The notes under the pieces were generated by a model, which was not told the origin of the DNA, ran no database searches, and saw nothing but the letters and a program-made list of their open reading frames with translations. From positions 1 to 8,918 of the forward strand of contig QHOP01000230.1 of the NCBI GenBank assembly GCA_003219345.1: DNA of 8,918 bases. Direction: 5' to 3'. This DNA is from Verrucomicrobiota bacterium. GTDB lineage: Bacteria > Verrucomicrobiota > Verrucomicrobiia > Limisphaerales > AV2. Shown here piece after piece: positions 1 through 5,937 of the stretch. Positions within the stretch are counted from its first letter, which is position 1; each line of letters begins with the position of its first letter. The translations under genes were made by a program, and so were the position numbers.

Positions 1-1
1 T

Positions 2-919
2 GACGTGGCCAAACTCAATCAGTTGCTGGGCGAGGATCCCGAACTGGTTCGGGAGCGGTCCACGTTCCTGCATCACGCAACCCTTTTGCATTATGTGGGA
101 GCCAATGGCGTGGAGAACTATCGCCAAAAGACTCCGAAGAATGCCGTGCAGGTCGCGGAGGTCCTGCTGCGGGCCGGCGCTGACGTCAACGCGGGCGCGG
201 ACATCTATGGCGGATCTGACACTCTCGGGTTGGCTGCCACGAGCGTCTTTCCGTTCCTGACGGGCGTGCAAGACGCGCTCATTGATATTCTGCTTGAATA
301 CGGGGCCAATCTACACAGTGAAAGACTCGTTAACGCATCCTTGGGAAACGGTCGCGGCAAAGCAGCGGAGCACCTCGCCAAACGAGGGGCCCCCCTGGAT
401 CTTGAGGGAGCGGCCGGAGTGGGCCGGCTCGACTTGGTCAAAACCTTCTTCAACGAGGACCGAAGTTTGAAAACGAACGCGACGCACAAGCAAATGGAGT
501 GCGGCTTTGCGTGGGCTTGCCAGTATGGCCGAACCAACGTGGTCGGGTTTCTGCTGGAGCTGGGTTTGAGGGTGGACGCGATGCCCTACGGAATAAGCGG
601 TCTGCATTGGGCCGCGTACACCGCACGCGTTGATATCGTCAAGCTGCTCCTGGAGAGAAAAGCGCCTATCGAATTGAGAGACGGACGTCATCGGGGAACG
701 CCTTTAGGATGGGCACTCCACGCATGGGGAGATTCTCCAGCCGAACCCGAGGCCGAACCCCGTCACTACTGCGAGGTCGTTATGCTCCTCGTTGCCGCAG
801 GCGCGACCGTGGATTCCGCGTTGCCCGCCGATCTCCGCCGCAGAAGTCTGTTGATTGAAAAAATGCGCGCCGACGCCCACATGACTGCGGCTCTCAGGGG
901 TGAAATGCCAGCCCAATAA
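2..919 (+). CDS. Ankyrin-repeat protein, 5' end outside the window
   Basis: About 305 residues are visible. They form successive helix-turn-helix ankyrin units with typical signatures such as VAEVLLRAGADVNA, LIDILLEYGANLHS, VVGFLLELGLRVDA, LHWAAYTARVDIVKLLLERKAPIEL and a last unit ending VVMLLVAAGATVD; at least six units can be made out, some degenerate. Ankyrin arrays are protein-protein interaction scaffolds, and no catalytic domain is seen. The frame is open through the first codon of the window, and the first visible residues (DVAKLNQLLGEDPELV) are already in the middle of an ankyrin helix. The GTG at position 5 is therefore probably not the start. The stop is TAA at 917-919. No signal peptide can be judged because the N-terminus is missing. 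The partner and the role are unknown. Confidence 0.85.
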   Translation, partial: DVAKLNQLLGEDPELVRERSTFLHHATLLHYVGANGVENYRQKTPKNAVQVAEVLLRAGADVNAGADIYGGSDTLGLAATSVFPFLTGVQDALIDILLEYGANLHSERLVNASLGNGRGKAAEHLAKRGAPLDLEGAAGVGRLDLVKTFFNEDRSLKTNATHKQMECGFAWACQYGRTNVVGFLLELGLRVDAMPYGISGLHWAAYTARVDIVKLLLERKAPIELRDGRHRGTPLGWALHAWGDSPAEPEAEPRHYCEVVMLLVAAGATVDSALPADLRRRSLLIEKMRADAHMTAALRGEMPAQ

Positions 920-975
920 GCGCCTGCGTGCGTCATGTGTTTCGTTTGTTTGAGGTTCAGAAGGAAATAACACGT

Positions 976-1057
976 GGATAATGCCGAGTTGAGAAATAGA
1001 AAAAGGGGCGATCCCTCAATGATTTTGAGGAGCCGTCCCGCTGACTCGGCATAATCC
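976..1057 (+). repeat. Palindromic repeat, copy 1 (forward)
   Basis: The outer arms GGATAATGCCGAGT (976-989) and ACTCGGCATAATCC (1044-1057) are inverted repeats, 13 of 14 positions complementary. Inside are an A-rich spacer on the left only (990-1004, including GAAATAGAAAAA) and an inner stem 1005-1019/1025-1039, where 13 of 15 positions pair if G-T is allowed, around a 5-base loop. It shares its arms, A-rich spacer and GGGGCGA core with the copy at 3849-3926. It begins 57 bases after the ankyrin gene stop. No transposase is nearby. It could be a REP/MITE-like element; no known family is recognised. Confidence 0.85.
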
Positions 1058-1092
1058 GCGCTACAGAAAATAGCCCTTGGGCCGGGTACTGA

Positions 1093-1170
1093 ATAATGCC
1101 GAGTTAACTGGGCGATTCCCCGATTTTCCGAGGAATCACCCAGTTTTTTGACTTCACCACTCGGCATTAT
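1093..1170 (-). repeat. Palindromic repeat, copy 2 (reverse)
   Basis: Perfect 12-base inverted arms ATAATGCCGAGT (1093-1104) and ACTCGGCATTAT (1159-1170) enclose a near-perfect 14-base inner stem, AACTGGGCGATTCC (1106-1119) against GGAATCACCCAGTT (1132-1145), with one mismatch. The T-rich spacer is on the right (1146-1158), the mirror image of the A-rich left spacer in copies 1 and 3, so this copy is reversed. It lies 35 bases after copy 1 and just before a gene remnant that has lost its 5' part. On the + strand the inner hairpin followed by TTTTTT (1144-1149) also looks like an intrinsic terminator; that role is only possible. Confidence 0.87.
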
Positions 1171-1190
1171 ACTGGTCTTGGTTTCACCAA

Positions 1191-1706
1191 TTGGCACTGG
1201 GACAGGCACCGGGCAATTCGCTGGGGCTCGGGGGCACGGATCTATTTGCTTCTTTGCTGATGCGCATCGGCCGCGACTTTGGGAACCAGAGCTTTAATCA
1301 AAAACTTTGGAAGCAGGTAGCAACGCGCACCGTGGCGTTTTCAACGAAGGGTGCAGTGGACAATTTTATCCTCGCGGCTTGTGCCACCGTGAACACAAAT
1401 TTGACACGAGTTTTTGCAACTACCTGGAAGTTCCCGGTGTCGTCAAACGCGGCGCTTGAAGCACAACAGCGGTGGGGCGATCCATTCGTGTTACGCCCGG
1501 CAATCGTGGCTTCAACAATTGGCAACACTAATGTTGTGCTTCGATGGCAAACTCAATGGAACAACCTTTATCAAGTCCAGGCGTCGGCAGATACGCAAAC
1601 CTGGACCAATCTGGGCGCATCCGTATCGGGCAACGGATCTTTGCGGAGCGTCTCGTATCCAACTGACTCTTCGGGCCAGCAGTTCTTTCGATTAAACTTG
1701 CCGTAG
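1191..1706 (+). CDS. 5'-truncated secreted protein, C-terminal part
   Basis: This is 171 residues from a TTG, but there is no convincing start. The frame is open only from 1152, and the stretch upstream is the palindromic repeat, so it is probably the tail of a longer gene. Residues ~15-85 (GTDLFASLLMRIG, AVDNFILAACATV, VFATTWKFPVS) look like the helical C-terminal region of an extracellular hydrolase. The pattern recalls zinc-peptidase folds such as M60-like proteins, but no HExxH is present in what remains, so this is a guess. Residues ~113-171 (VVLRWQTQWNNLYQVQAS, WTNLG, QQFFRLNLP) form a beta-rich C-terminal module often seen at the ends of secreted Verrucomicrobia proteins. There is no signal peptide and no start site. 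It is most likely a pseudogene; an in-frame start at 1191 with an independent function is unlikely. Confidence 0.5.
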   Translation: MALGQAPGNSLGLGGTDLFASLLMRIGRDFGNQSFNQKLWKQVATRTVAFSTKGAVDNFILAACATVNTNLTRVFATTWKFPVSSNAALEAQQRWGDPFVLRPAIVASTIGNTNVVLRWQTQWNNLYQVQASADTQTWTNLGASVSGNGSLRSVSYPTDSSGQQFFRLNLP

Positions 1707-2128
1707 GCCTTAAAAGATAACATGGGGCGGTCTGGCGGACGCTCTCATTCGGTGACCACGTGGATAGCGATGATAAACAGAATTCCGCCAGAACCAGCGT
1801 TGCGACGGCATTTCCCCACTAATCGAAGCGCCAGGGCATTTCTGGTTCGCGGCAGACGCTGAGTGAGGACTCTTTGAGGCCGTGGTCTGTCTGCGGACTG
1901 GTTCGCGTCCGAGGCGAATTCCTGGCCACACCATGCAACAGTGCGAAACGCCAGACCAGGCAGCCGACTACTGGAAAGCGCATATTATCCCTTTTTTGAT
2001 CTTTGCTGCTCGGCATTATCAGGTGGTCACACGTCGCCTTGCTTGGGCCTCCAGGGGGAGGCTAAACAAACAGATATAAAATCTTGTCGGATTTCGCCCG
2101 TCGGCGGCGCTTTAATACAGAAATCACG
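1707..2128. other. 422-base stretch without a recognisable gene
   Basis: The short open frames here on both strands (up to about 74 codons) show no domain, signal peptide or ribosome binding site that I recognise. The stretch contains the decayed fourth palindromic repeat (1961-2020) and the probable promoter and leader of the downstream sigma gene. A TATAAA at 2075-2080 could be a -10 element; a good -35 is not visible. The part from 1707 to about 1960 may be decayed coding sequence, but nothing identifies it. Confidence 0.5.
1961..2020 (-). repeat. Palindromic repeat, copy 4 (reverse, decayed, internally shortened)
   Basis: The arm CTCGGCATTATC (2009-2020) is identical to the arm of the other copies, and the adjacent T-rich spacer with CCCTTTTTT (1989-1997) matches the reverse complement of the A-rich spacer of copies 1 and 3. 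The other arm is poor: read on the minus strand, CCAGTAGTCGGC (1963-1974) matches CCAGTGACTCGGC of copy 3 with one gap and one change. About 18 bases of the inner stem are lost. It is a relic inferred by alignment to the intact copies. Confidence 0.5.
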
Positions 2129-3754
2129 ATGACGGACAGCCAGAAATTGCTCGCTGAATACGTGGAGACTGGCTCCGAGCCAGCCTTTCGCGAGATAGTG
2201 ACGCGTTACCTTAACCTCGTCTATTCGGTAGCGGTCCGGATGATGAAGGGTGACACGCATCGGGCCGAGGACGTGGCACAAACAGTGTTTGCAGACCTGG
2301 CCCGCATGGCTCGCACACTTTCCAGCGAGGTGATGCTTGGCGGCTGGTTGCATCGGCATACCTACCATGTGGCCGCTACGATCCTGCGCAGCGAGCGCCG
2401 TCGTCAATCCCGTGAAAGACAGGTCGCCGAAATGAATGCGCTGCAAGACTATTCCGGAGTCAACTTCGCTCACGTTGCGCCCGTCCTCGACGAGGTGATC
2501 AACGAGTTGGGCACCGAAGATCGCATGGCGATCCTCCTGCGTTTTTTCGAGCAAAGCGATTTCCGCGCGATTGGCCACGCCTTGGGGACCAATGAAGACG
2601 CTGCGCAGAAGCGCGTAACTCGCGCTTTGGAAAAACTGCATTCGCTCCTGAATCAGCGTGGCGTTGCCTTCTCCGCTGCTGCCCTGGGAACGGCGCTGGC
2701 GACTGAGGCCGTGACAGCCGCTCCCGCAGGGCTGGCGGTGAGTATCTCCTTCGCGGCTCTGGCCAATGGGGCAGTCACCGGCGGAACGACATTAACCCTC
2801 CTCAAAGTTATCACTATGACGAAACTCAAATTCGGTATCATCAGTGCCATTGCGGTGACAGGCGTAGCGACTCCTTTGCTGATTCAATATCAAGCCCAGG
2901 TTAAGCTGCGCGAAAGGGATGAGGGCTTGCGACAGCAAGCCGATCAACTGGCCCAATTGACATCGGAGAACCAGCGTCTCTCCAATTTCCTCGTTCAGGC
3001 CAAAACCGCCCGGCCAGCACCGAGCGACCAAAGCGAACTGTTGCGGCTTCGCGCAGAAGTGTCAGGATTGCGAGGTAACTTACAACAGAAAGCAGCCGAA
3101 GCGAGTGATCCCGCATCGATCTCTGCCAAGGCCTTGGCCGCCCGCGCCATCCAACTCAAGCAGCGGCTCGAACAAATGCCCGACAAAAGGATTCCTGAGT
3201 TCCAGTTCCTCGCCGAAAAAGATTGGCTCGATGCTGTCAAGAACGGCGACCTTGATACCGACGCTGACTATCGCAAAGCTTTCAGCGAACTCCGAAGCAT
3301 CGCAAAAAGGGATTTCGGCAACATCTTGCGTCCGGCTCTGGAACGCTACACGCAATCACATGATGGACAATTGCCAAATGACCTGTCCGAATTGAGCCCT
3401 CTGATGCAACCACCTGTAGCTGATTCCATTCTCCAACGTTACTCACTTTTGCTGACCGGAAATCCGCCCGATCTGACGCGGGAAACGTTGCTCGTGATGG
3501 AGACCGCTCCTCCTGTGGACGAGGAATACGATACCTTTTACCTCTTCCGACTGGCCGGCCAACGGGTCACCACGCTTAATCCGAATATAAAGGATATGCT
3601 CGATGCGGCCAAAGAGTATGCCCGCGCCAACAGCGGCCAATTTCCAAGCGAGACAGCACAGTTGGCCCCGCATCTCAAGGAGCCGGTTGACGAAGCGATG
3701 CTCCGTGCTTTCCTGAACGCATTCCCACCCAACGCTACGTTGCGTCTCAAGTGA
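2129..3754 (+). CDS. ECF-type RNA polymerase sigma factor with membrane-anchored C-terminal extension
   Basis: 541 residues, against ~180-200 for a plain ECF sigma factor. Residues ~20-90 are sigma region 2 (AFREIVTRYLNLVYSVAVRM, AEDVAQTVFADLAR, LGGWLHRHTYHVAATILR) and ~118-172 are region 4, with a DNA-binding helix-turn-helix ending AAQKRVTRALEKLHSLL. An Ala/Gly-rich hydrophobic linker (~179-228) and a transmembrane segment (~234-252) follow, then a coiled coil (~255-325) and a C-terminal domain. This domain contains two similar modules (~399-440 and ~490-530), each a helix followed by GQLP/GQFP, a short helix, PPV/EPV and another helix. The protein probably holds its sigma part at the membrane, with the extension acting as sensor or built-in anti-sigma; this is inference. 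ATG at 2129 is preferred over TTG at 2084, because residues from MTDSQKLLAEY fit the family and a TATAAA at 2075-2080 would put the transcript start near 2087. No strong ribosome binding site is seen. Confidence 0.85.
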   Translation: MTDSQKLLAEYVETGSEPAFREIVTRYLNLVYSVAVRMMKGDTHRAEDVAQTVFADLARMARTLSSEVMLGGWLHRHTYHVAATILRSERRRQSRERQVAEMNALQDYSGVNFAHVAPVLDEVINELGTEDRMAILLRFFEQSDFRAIGHALGTNEDAAQKRVTRALEKLHSLLNQRGVAFSAAALGTALATEAVTAAPAGLAVSISFAALANGAVTGGTTLTLLKVITMTKLKFGIISAIAVTGVATPLLIQYQAQVKLRERDEGLRQQADQLAQLTSENQRLSNFLVQAKTARPAPSDQSELLRLRAEVSGLRGNLQQKAAEASDPASISAKALAARAIQLKQRLEQMPDKRIPEFQFLAEKDWLDAVKNGDLDTDADYRKAFSELRSIAKRDFGNILRPALERYTQSHDGQLPNDLSELSPLMQPPVADSILQRYSLLLTGNPPDLTRETLLVMETAPPVDEEYDTFYLFRLAGQRVTTLNPNIKDMLDAAKEYARANSGQFPSETAQLAPHLKEPVDEAMLRAFLNAFPPNATLRLK

Positions 3755-3848
3755 AGCCGAAGCAGGATGTCGGGAGCCACAAGTTGCCATTCGCATGATT
3801 GGGGTCACCAAAACGCTCCTCATCTTTGGCCGTCCCCCTCCAGGTCTC

Positions 3849-3926
3849 GATAATGCCGAGTAGCGAAACGAAAAAGGGGCGAATCCTTAGATTTTACGGG
3901 AATCGCGCCAGTGACTCGGCGTTATC
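3849..3926 (+). repeat. Palindromic repeat, copy 3 (forward)
   Basis: The arms GATAATGCCGAGT (3849-3861) and ACTCGGCGTTATC (3914-3926) are complementary at 12 of 13 positions, the exception being a G-T pair. A left spacer AGCGAAACGAAAAA (3862-3875) is followed by GGGGCGAATCC, which pairs at 9 of 11 positions with the segment ending CGCGCC at 3909. Base for base it follows copy 1 closely in the arm, spacer and core. It lies 94 bases after the sigma gene and 60 bases before the 3' end of an integrase fragment that runs toward it. Confidence 0.85.
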
Positions 3927-3985
3927 CGAACTATTTGGTCCAGGGAATGGCCCTGCAAACCTGATCCCTCGACGTTTGGTAAATT

Positions 3986-4141
3986 TCAGAGGCCTCGCAG
4001 GAAGCTCAATATTTGGTCAGGTGGACGATACCGCCTCGCCCGGCCCTCAAATGGCTTTGTTTTTGCGAGCGCTTTTTCCTTTAGTTCGATGTTTGTGTGA
4101 AGATAGATCTGGGTTGTATCCATGGATTCGTGTCCCGGATT
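3986..4141 (-). pseudogene. Tyrosine recombinase (integrase) C-terminal fragment
   Basis: The minus-strand frame ending at TGA (3986-3988) gives about 49 residues that match the C-terminus of phage-type integrases. GHESMDTTQIYLH holds the conserved second active-site histidine (GH) and the catalytic tyrosine (QIYLH). It is followed by ELKEKALAKTKPF and a tail RYRPPDQILSFLRGL, typical of integrases widespread in soil bacteria. Upstream of GHES (beyond ~4141) the frame no longer resembles an integrase, and the catalytic Arg and HxxR motifs are absent, so this is a relic that cannot act. It sits between palindromic repeat copy 3 and the end of the hydrolase gene, and marks a past mobile element or recombination junction. 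Confidence 0.75.
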
Positions 4142-4176
4142 CCGCCCGCACCCGACGCGCCCCGTTGCGGCAGCAC

Positions 4177-5103
4177 CTACTCCGAGATCATCCCGATCGT
4201 GCCCAACCATGTCTCCACCAACTGAGGCCATCTCGTCGCGGGAAACCTCGTGGGCCGCAGCCCAAACGCATGTCCGCCCTGCGCATACAAATGCATCTCC
4301 ACAAGCACCCCAGCCTTCTTCAGCGCAATGTAATAAACGAGCGACTGTTCAACATCGTCCACGTGGTCATCCTCCGCATGTAACAAAAATGTCGGTGGCG
4401 TATTGCTGGTGACAGGAACATTCGGATTCAACACAAAACCCTTATCTTCATTCCACAGATGTCCCGGATAACAAGCTATCGCAAAATCCGGGCGGCAGCT
4501 TTCTTTGTCAGCCGCATCCACAGCCAGATACGAACGTTTGTCAAAATGCGTGCTTATTGCTGCCACCATGCGTCCCCCTGCCGAAAACCCGACCACTCCA
4601 ATCTTATGCGGGTTAATATGCCACTCGGCGGCGTGAAAACGCACCAATCCCAGCGTCCTCTGCGCATCTTCCAACGCCTGCGGTGACTCTGAATACGGCC
4701 ATACTTTCAGCTTCGTCGGCACCCGGTATTTCAAGAGCGCCGCCGTGATGCCTCTGGACGTCAACCAATCACAAATTTCAGTGCCTTCCAGGTCCATCGC
4801 CAGCGCATTGTAACCTCCGCCGGGAAAAACAACGACCGCCACGCCCGTATTGGTTCCCTTGGGTGAATAGACCGTCATCGTCGGCTGCGAGACATTGACC
4901 ACAAACACGAATGGTTTGCCAGCAACGACCCAATTCGTGCTGGACAAAACCGCCTCCGGTCCCGGGACCGGCTGCGCGTCAGGAACGGCTCCCGGCCAAA
5001 TCGGCACTTGCATGTGTCCCGGAGACGATTGCCAGACATTTGTCTGCGCGCGCAGACCGCCAAACGTAAACACCACACACAGAGCAAAAATCAAAGGCTT
5101 CAT
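4177..5103 (-). CDS. Secreted alpha/beta-hydrolase (acetyl xylan esterase-like)
   Basis: 308 residues. A signal peptide (1-20, MKPLIFALCVVFTFGGLRAQ) predicts export. The alpha/beta-hydrolase core shows the oxyanion motif FPGGGY (~93-98), the nucleophile elbow GFSAGG with Ser174, an acid in HAEDDHVDD (Asp245 or Asp246), and His278 in QGGHAFGL, so the catalytic triad is complete. The family (Aes/BD-FAE-like carboxylesterases, COG0657) includes deacetylases of plant polysaccharides, which fits an extracellular role in carbohydrate breakdown; the substrate is inferred. ATG at 5103 is chosen because it begins the signal peptide. The frame stays open upstream to 5370, but that part lies antisense to the dehydrogenase fragment. 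No Shine-Dalgarno site is seen. A TTGACA on the minus strand (5142-5137) lies 34 bases before the ATG, without a good -10. The C-terminus looks complete, with normal family ending WPQLVETWL. Confidence 0.85.
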   Translation of the reverse strand: MKPLIFALCVVFTFGGLRAQTNVWQSSPGHMQVPIWPGAVPDAQPVPGPEAVLSSTNWVVAGKPFVFVVNVSQPTMTVYSPKGTNTGVAVVVFPGGGYNALAMDLEGTEICDWLTSRGITAALLKYRVPTKLKVWPYSESPQALEDAQRTLGLVRFHAAEWHINPHKIGVVGFSAGGRMVAAISTHFDKRSYLAVDAADKESCRPDFAIACYPGHLWNEDKGFVLNPNVPVTSNTPPTFLLHAEDDHVDDVEQSLVYYIALKKAGVLVEMHLYAQGGHAFGLRPTRFPATRWPQLVETWLGTIGMISE

Positions 5104-5208
5104 CACGATCGTGCAGATGAAAGACTGGGCATACGCTGTCAAGCACAAGCTTTTTCTGAAGAAAAGGAATGGAGAATTATTTGATGTCTTCCGGCGGCAA
5201 ACTTCGCT

Positions 5209-5799
5209 TTGACCATCCGCTTTTTCGGCTTTCCAGCGATCGCCGCTTACTGCGCGTCCAAGGGTGGACTTTCCCAACTGACCCGCGTGCTCGCCGTCGA
5301 GAACATCCAGCATGGAATTCGCGTCAATGCTGTCGGCGCGGGCGACGTCGTGACGAACTTGCTCAACCACTTCATGCCTGGCGGACGTGAGTTTCTAGAC
5401 CAGCACGGAAAGAACGCGCCCATCGGACACGCTGCCCAACCGGAAGAGATCGCGGAAGTCGTCGCTTTCCTCGCCTCGGAGAGGGCGAGCTTCCTGGTTG
5501 ATTCGGTCGTAATGGCGGACGGAGGCTATAGTGTGCAGGTGACCGCCCCCAGTCCGCCAAACACAGGCGACCTCTCAAAGGAAGAACTGCGGGAAGCGAC
5601 ACGGCTCTACTCGATCAAGTGCGCTCGTTGTCACAAGTTTTACGATCCGGCGGATTACGGCGACGCGGAATGGCGCACATGGATGAACAAGATGAGCCGA
5701 AAGGCTCGTCTGAAAGCCGACCAGGCGCAGCTCTTATCGCGCTACCTGGAAACGTTTCGGACAGCGCAACGAAGCGATGGGAAAGATAGAACGCCCTAG
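5209..5799 (+). CDS. Short-chain dehydrogenase C-terminal half fused to a cytochrome-c-like domain (5'-truncated)
   Basis: 196 residues from a TTG; the frame is open only from 5185. Residues ~5-110 are the second half of an SDR oxidoreductase. They include the catalytic YxxxK (Tyr14, Lys18 in AYCASKGG), the IRVNAVGAGDV segment, PEEIAEVVAFLASERASF and the end MADGGYSVQ. The NAD(P)-binding half with TGxxxGxG and the catalytic Ser are absent, so the enzyme cannot bind its cofactor normally. After a Pro-rich linker (~111-122) the same frame continues into a haem-binding CARCH (138-142) with following helices and possible axial Met159 or Met162 (WMNKMSRKARLK), resembling a small cytochrome c. SDRs work in the cytoplasm, whereas haem c is attached in the periplasm, so a working fusion is puzzling. 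Homology seems to begin near 5215, where a deletion or rearrangement joined it to the upstream region of the hydrolase. It may be a remnant. No start codon or ribosome binding site is convincing. Confidence 0.7.
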   Translation: MTIRFFGFPAIAAYCASKGGLSQLTRVLAVENIQHGIRVNAVGAGDVVTNLLNHFMPGGREFLDQHGKNAPIGHAAQPEEIAEVVAFLASERASFLVDSVVMADGGYSVQVTAPSPPNTGDLSKEELREATRLYSIKCARCHKFYDPADYGDAEWRTWMNKMSRKARLKADQAQLLSRYLETFRTAQRSDGKDRTP

Positions 5800-5937
5800 C
5801 TGGGTCGCGAGTTCATTTCACTCGGAATAGGGCCAAGGCTGTGATCAAGACTGTTGCGACAGGAAATTTTACCGCTGGAATTCGTTAGGTTTTCAGCAAA
5901 ATTGCGACCACCAGTCAGTGTGCGGCGTATGTGTGCA

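Noticed and set aside
976..1170. Repeats as integron attC sites or a CRISPR array
   Set aside because: The arms do not match the GTTRRRY/RYYYAAC cores of attC sites, and there is no regular series of direct repeats with unique spacers.
1710..1934. Small gene of 74 codons on the - strand
   Set aside because: The translation is Arg/Ser/Pro-rich without a domain, signal peptide or ribosome binding site; it overlaps another frame of similar length.
2027..2641. Open frame of 204 codons on the - strand
   Set aside because: Antisense to sigma regions 2 and 4 of the gene at 2129-3754; no domain recognised.
3799..4383. Open frame of 194 codons on the + strand
   Set aside because: It runs through repeat copy 3, antisense to the integrase fragment and to the end of the esterase; Arg/Pro/Ser-rich translation without a domain.
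5114..5142. Sigma-70 promoter for the esterase (TTGACA on the minus strand)
   Set aside because: The -35 is perfect, but at 16-18 base spacing the -10 positions match poorly, and the start would lie only a few bases before the ATG.
4177..5370. Long start for the esterase, extending to 5370 (397 residues)
   Set aside because: The extra 89 residues lie antisense to the SDR fragment and show no domain; the signal peptide begins at the ATG at 5103.
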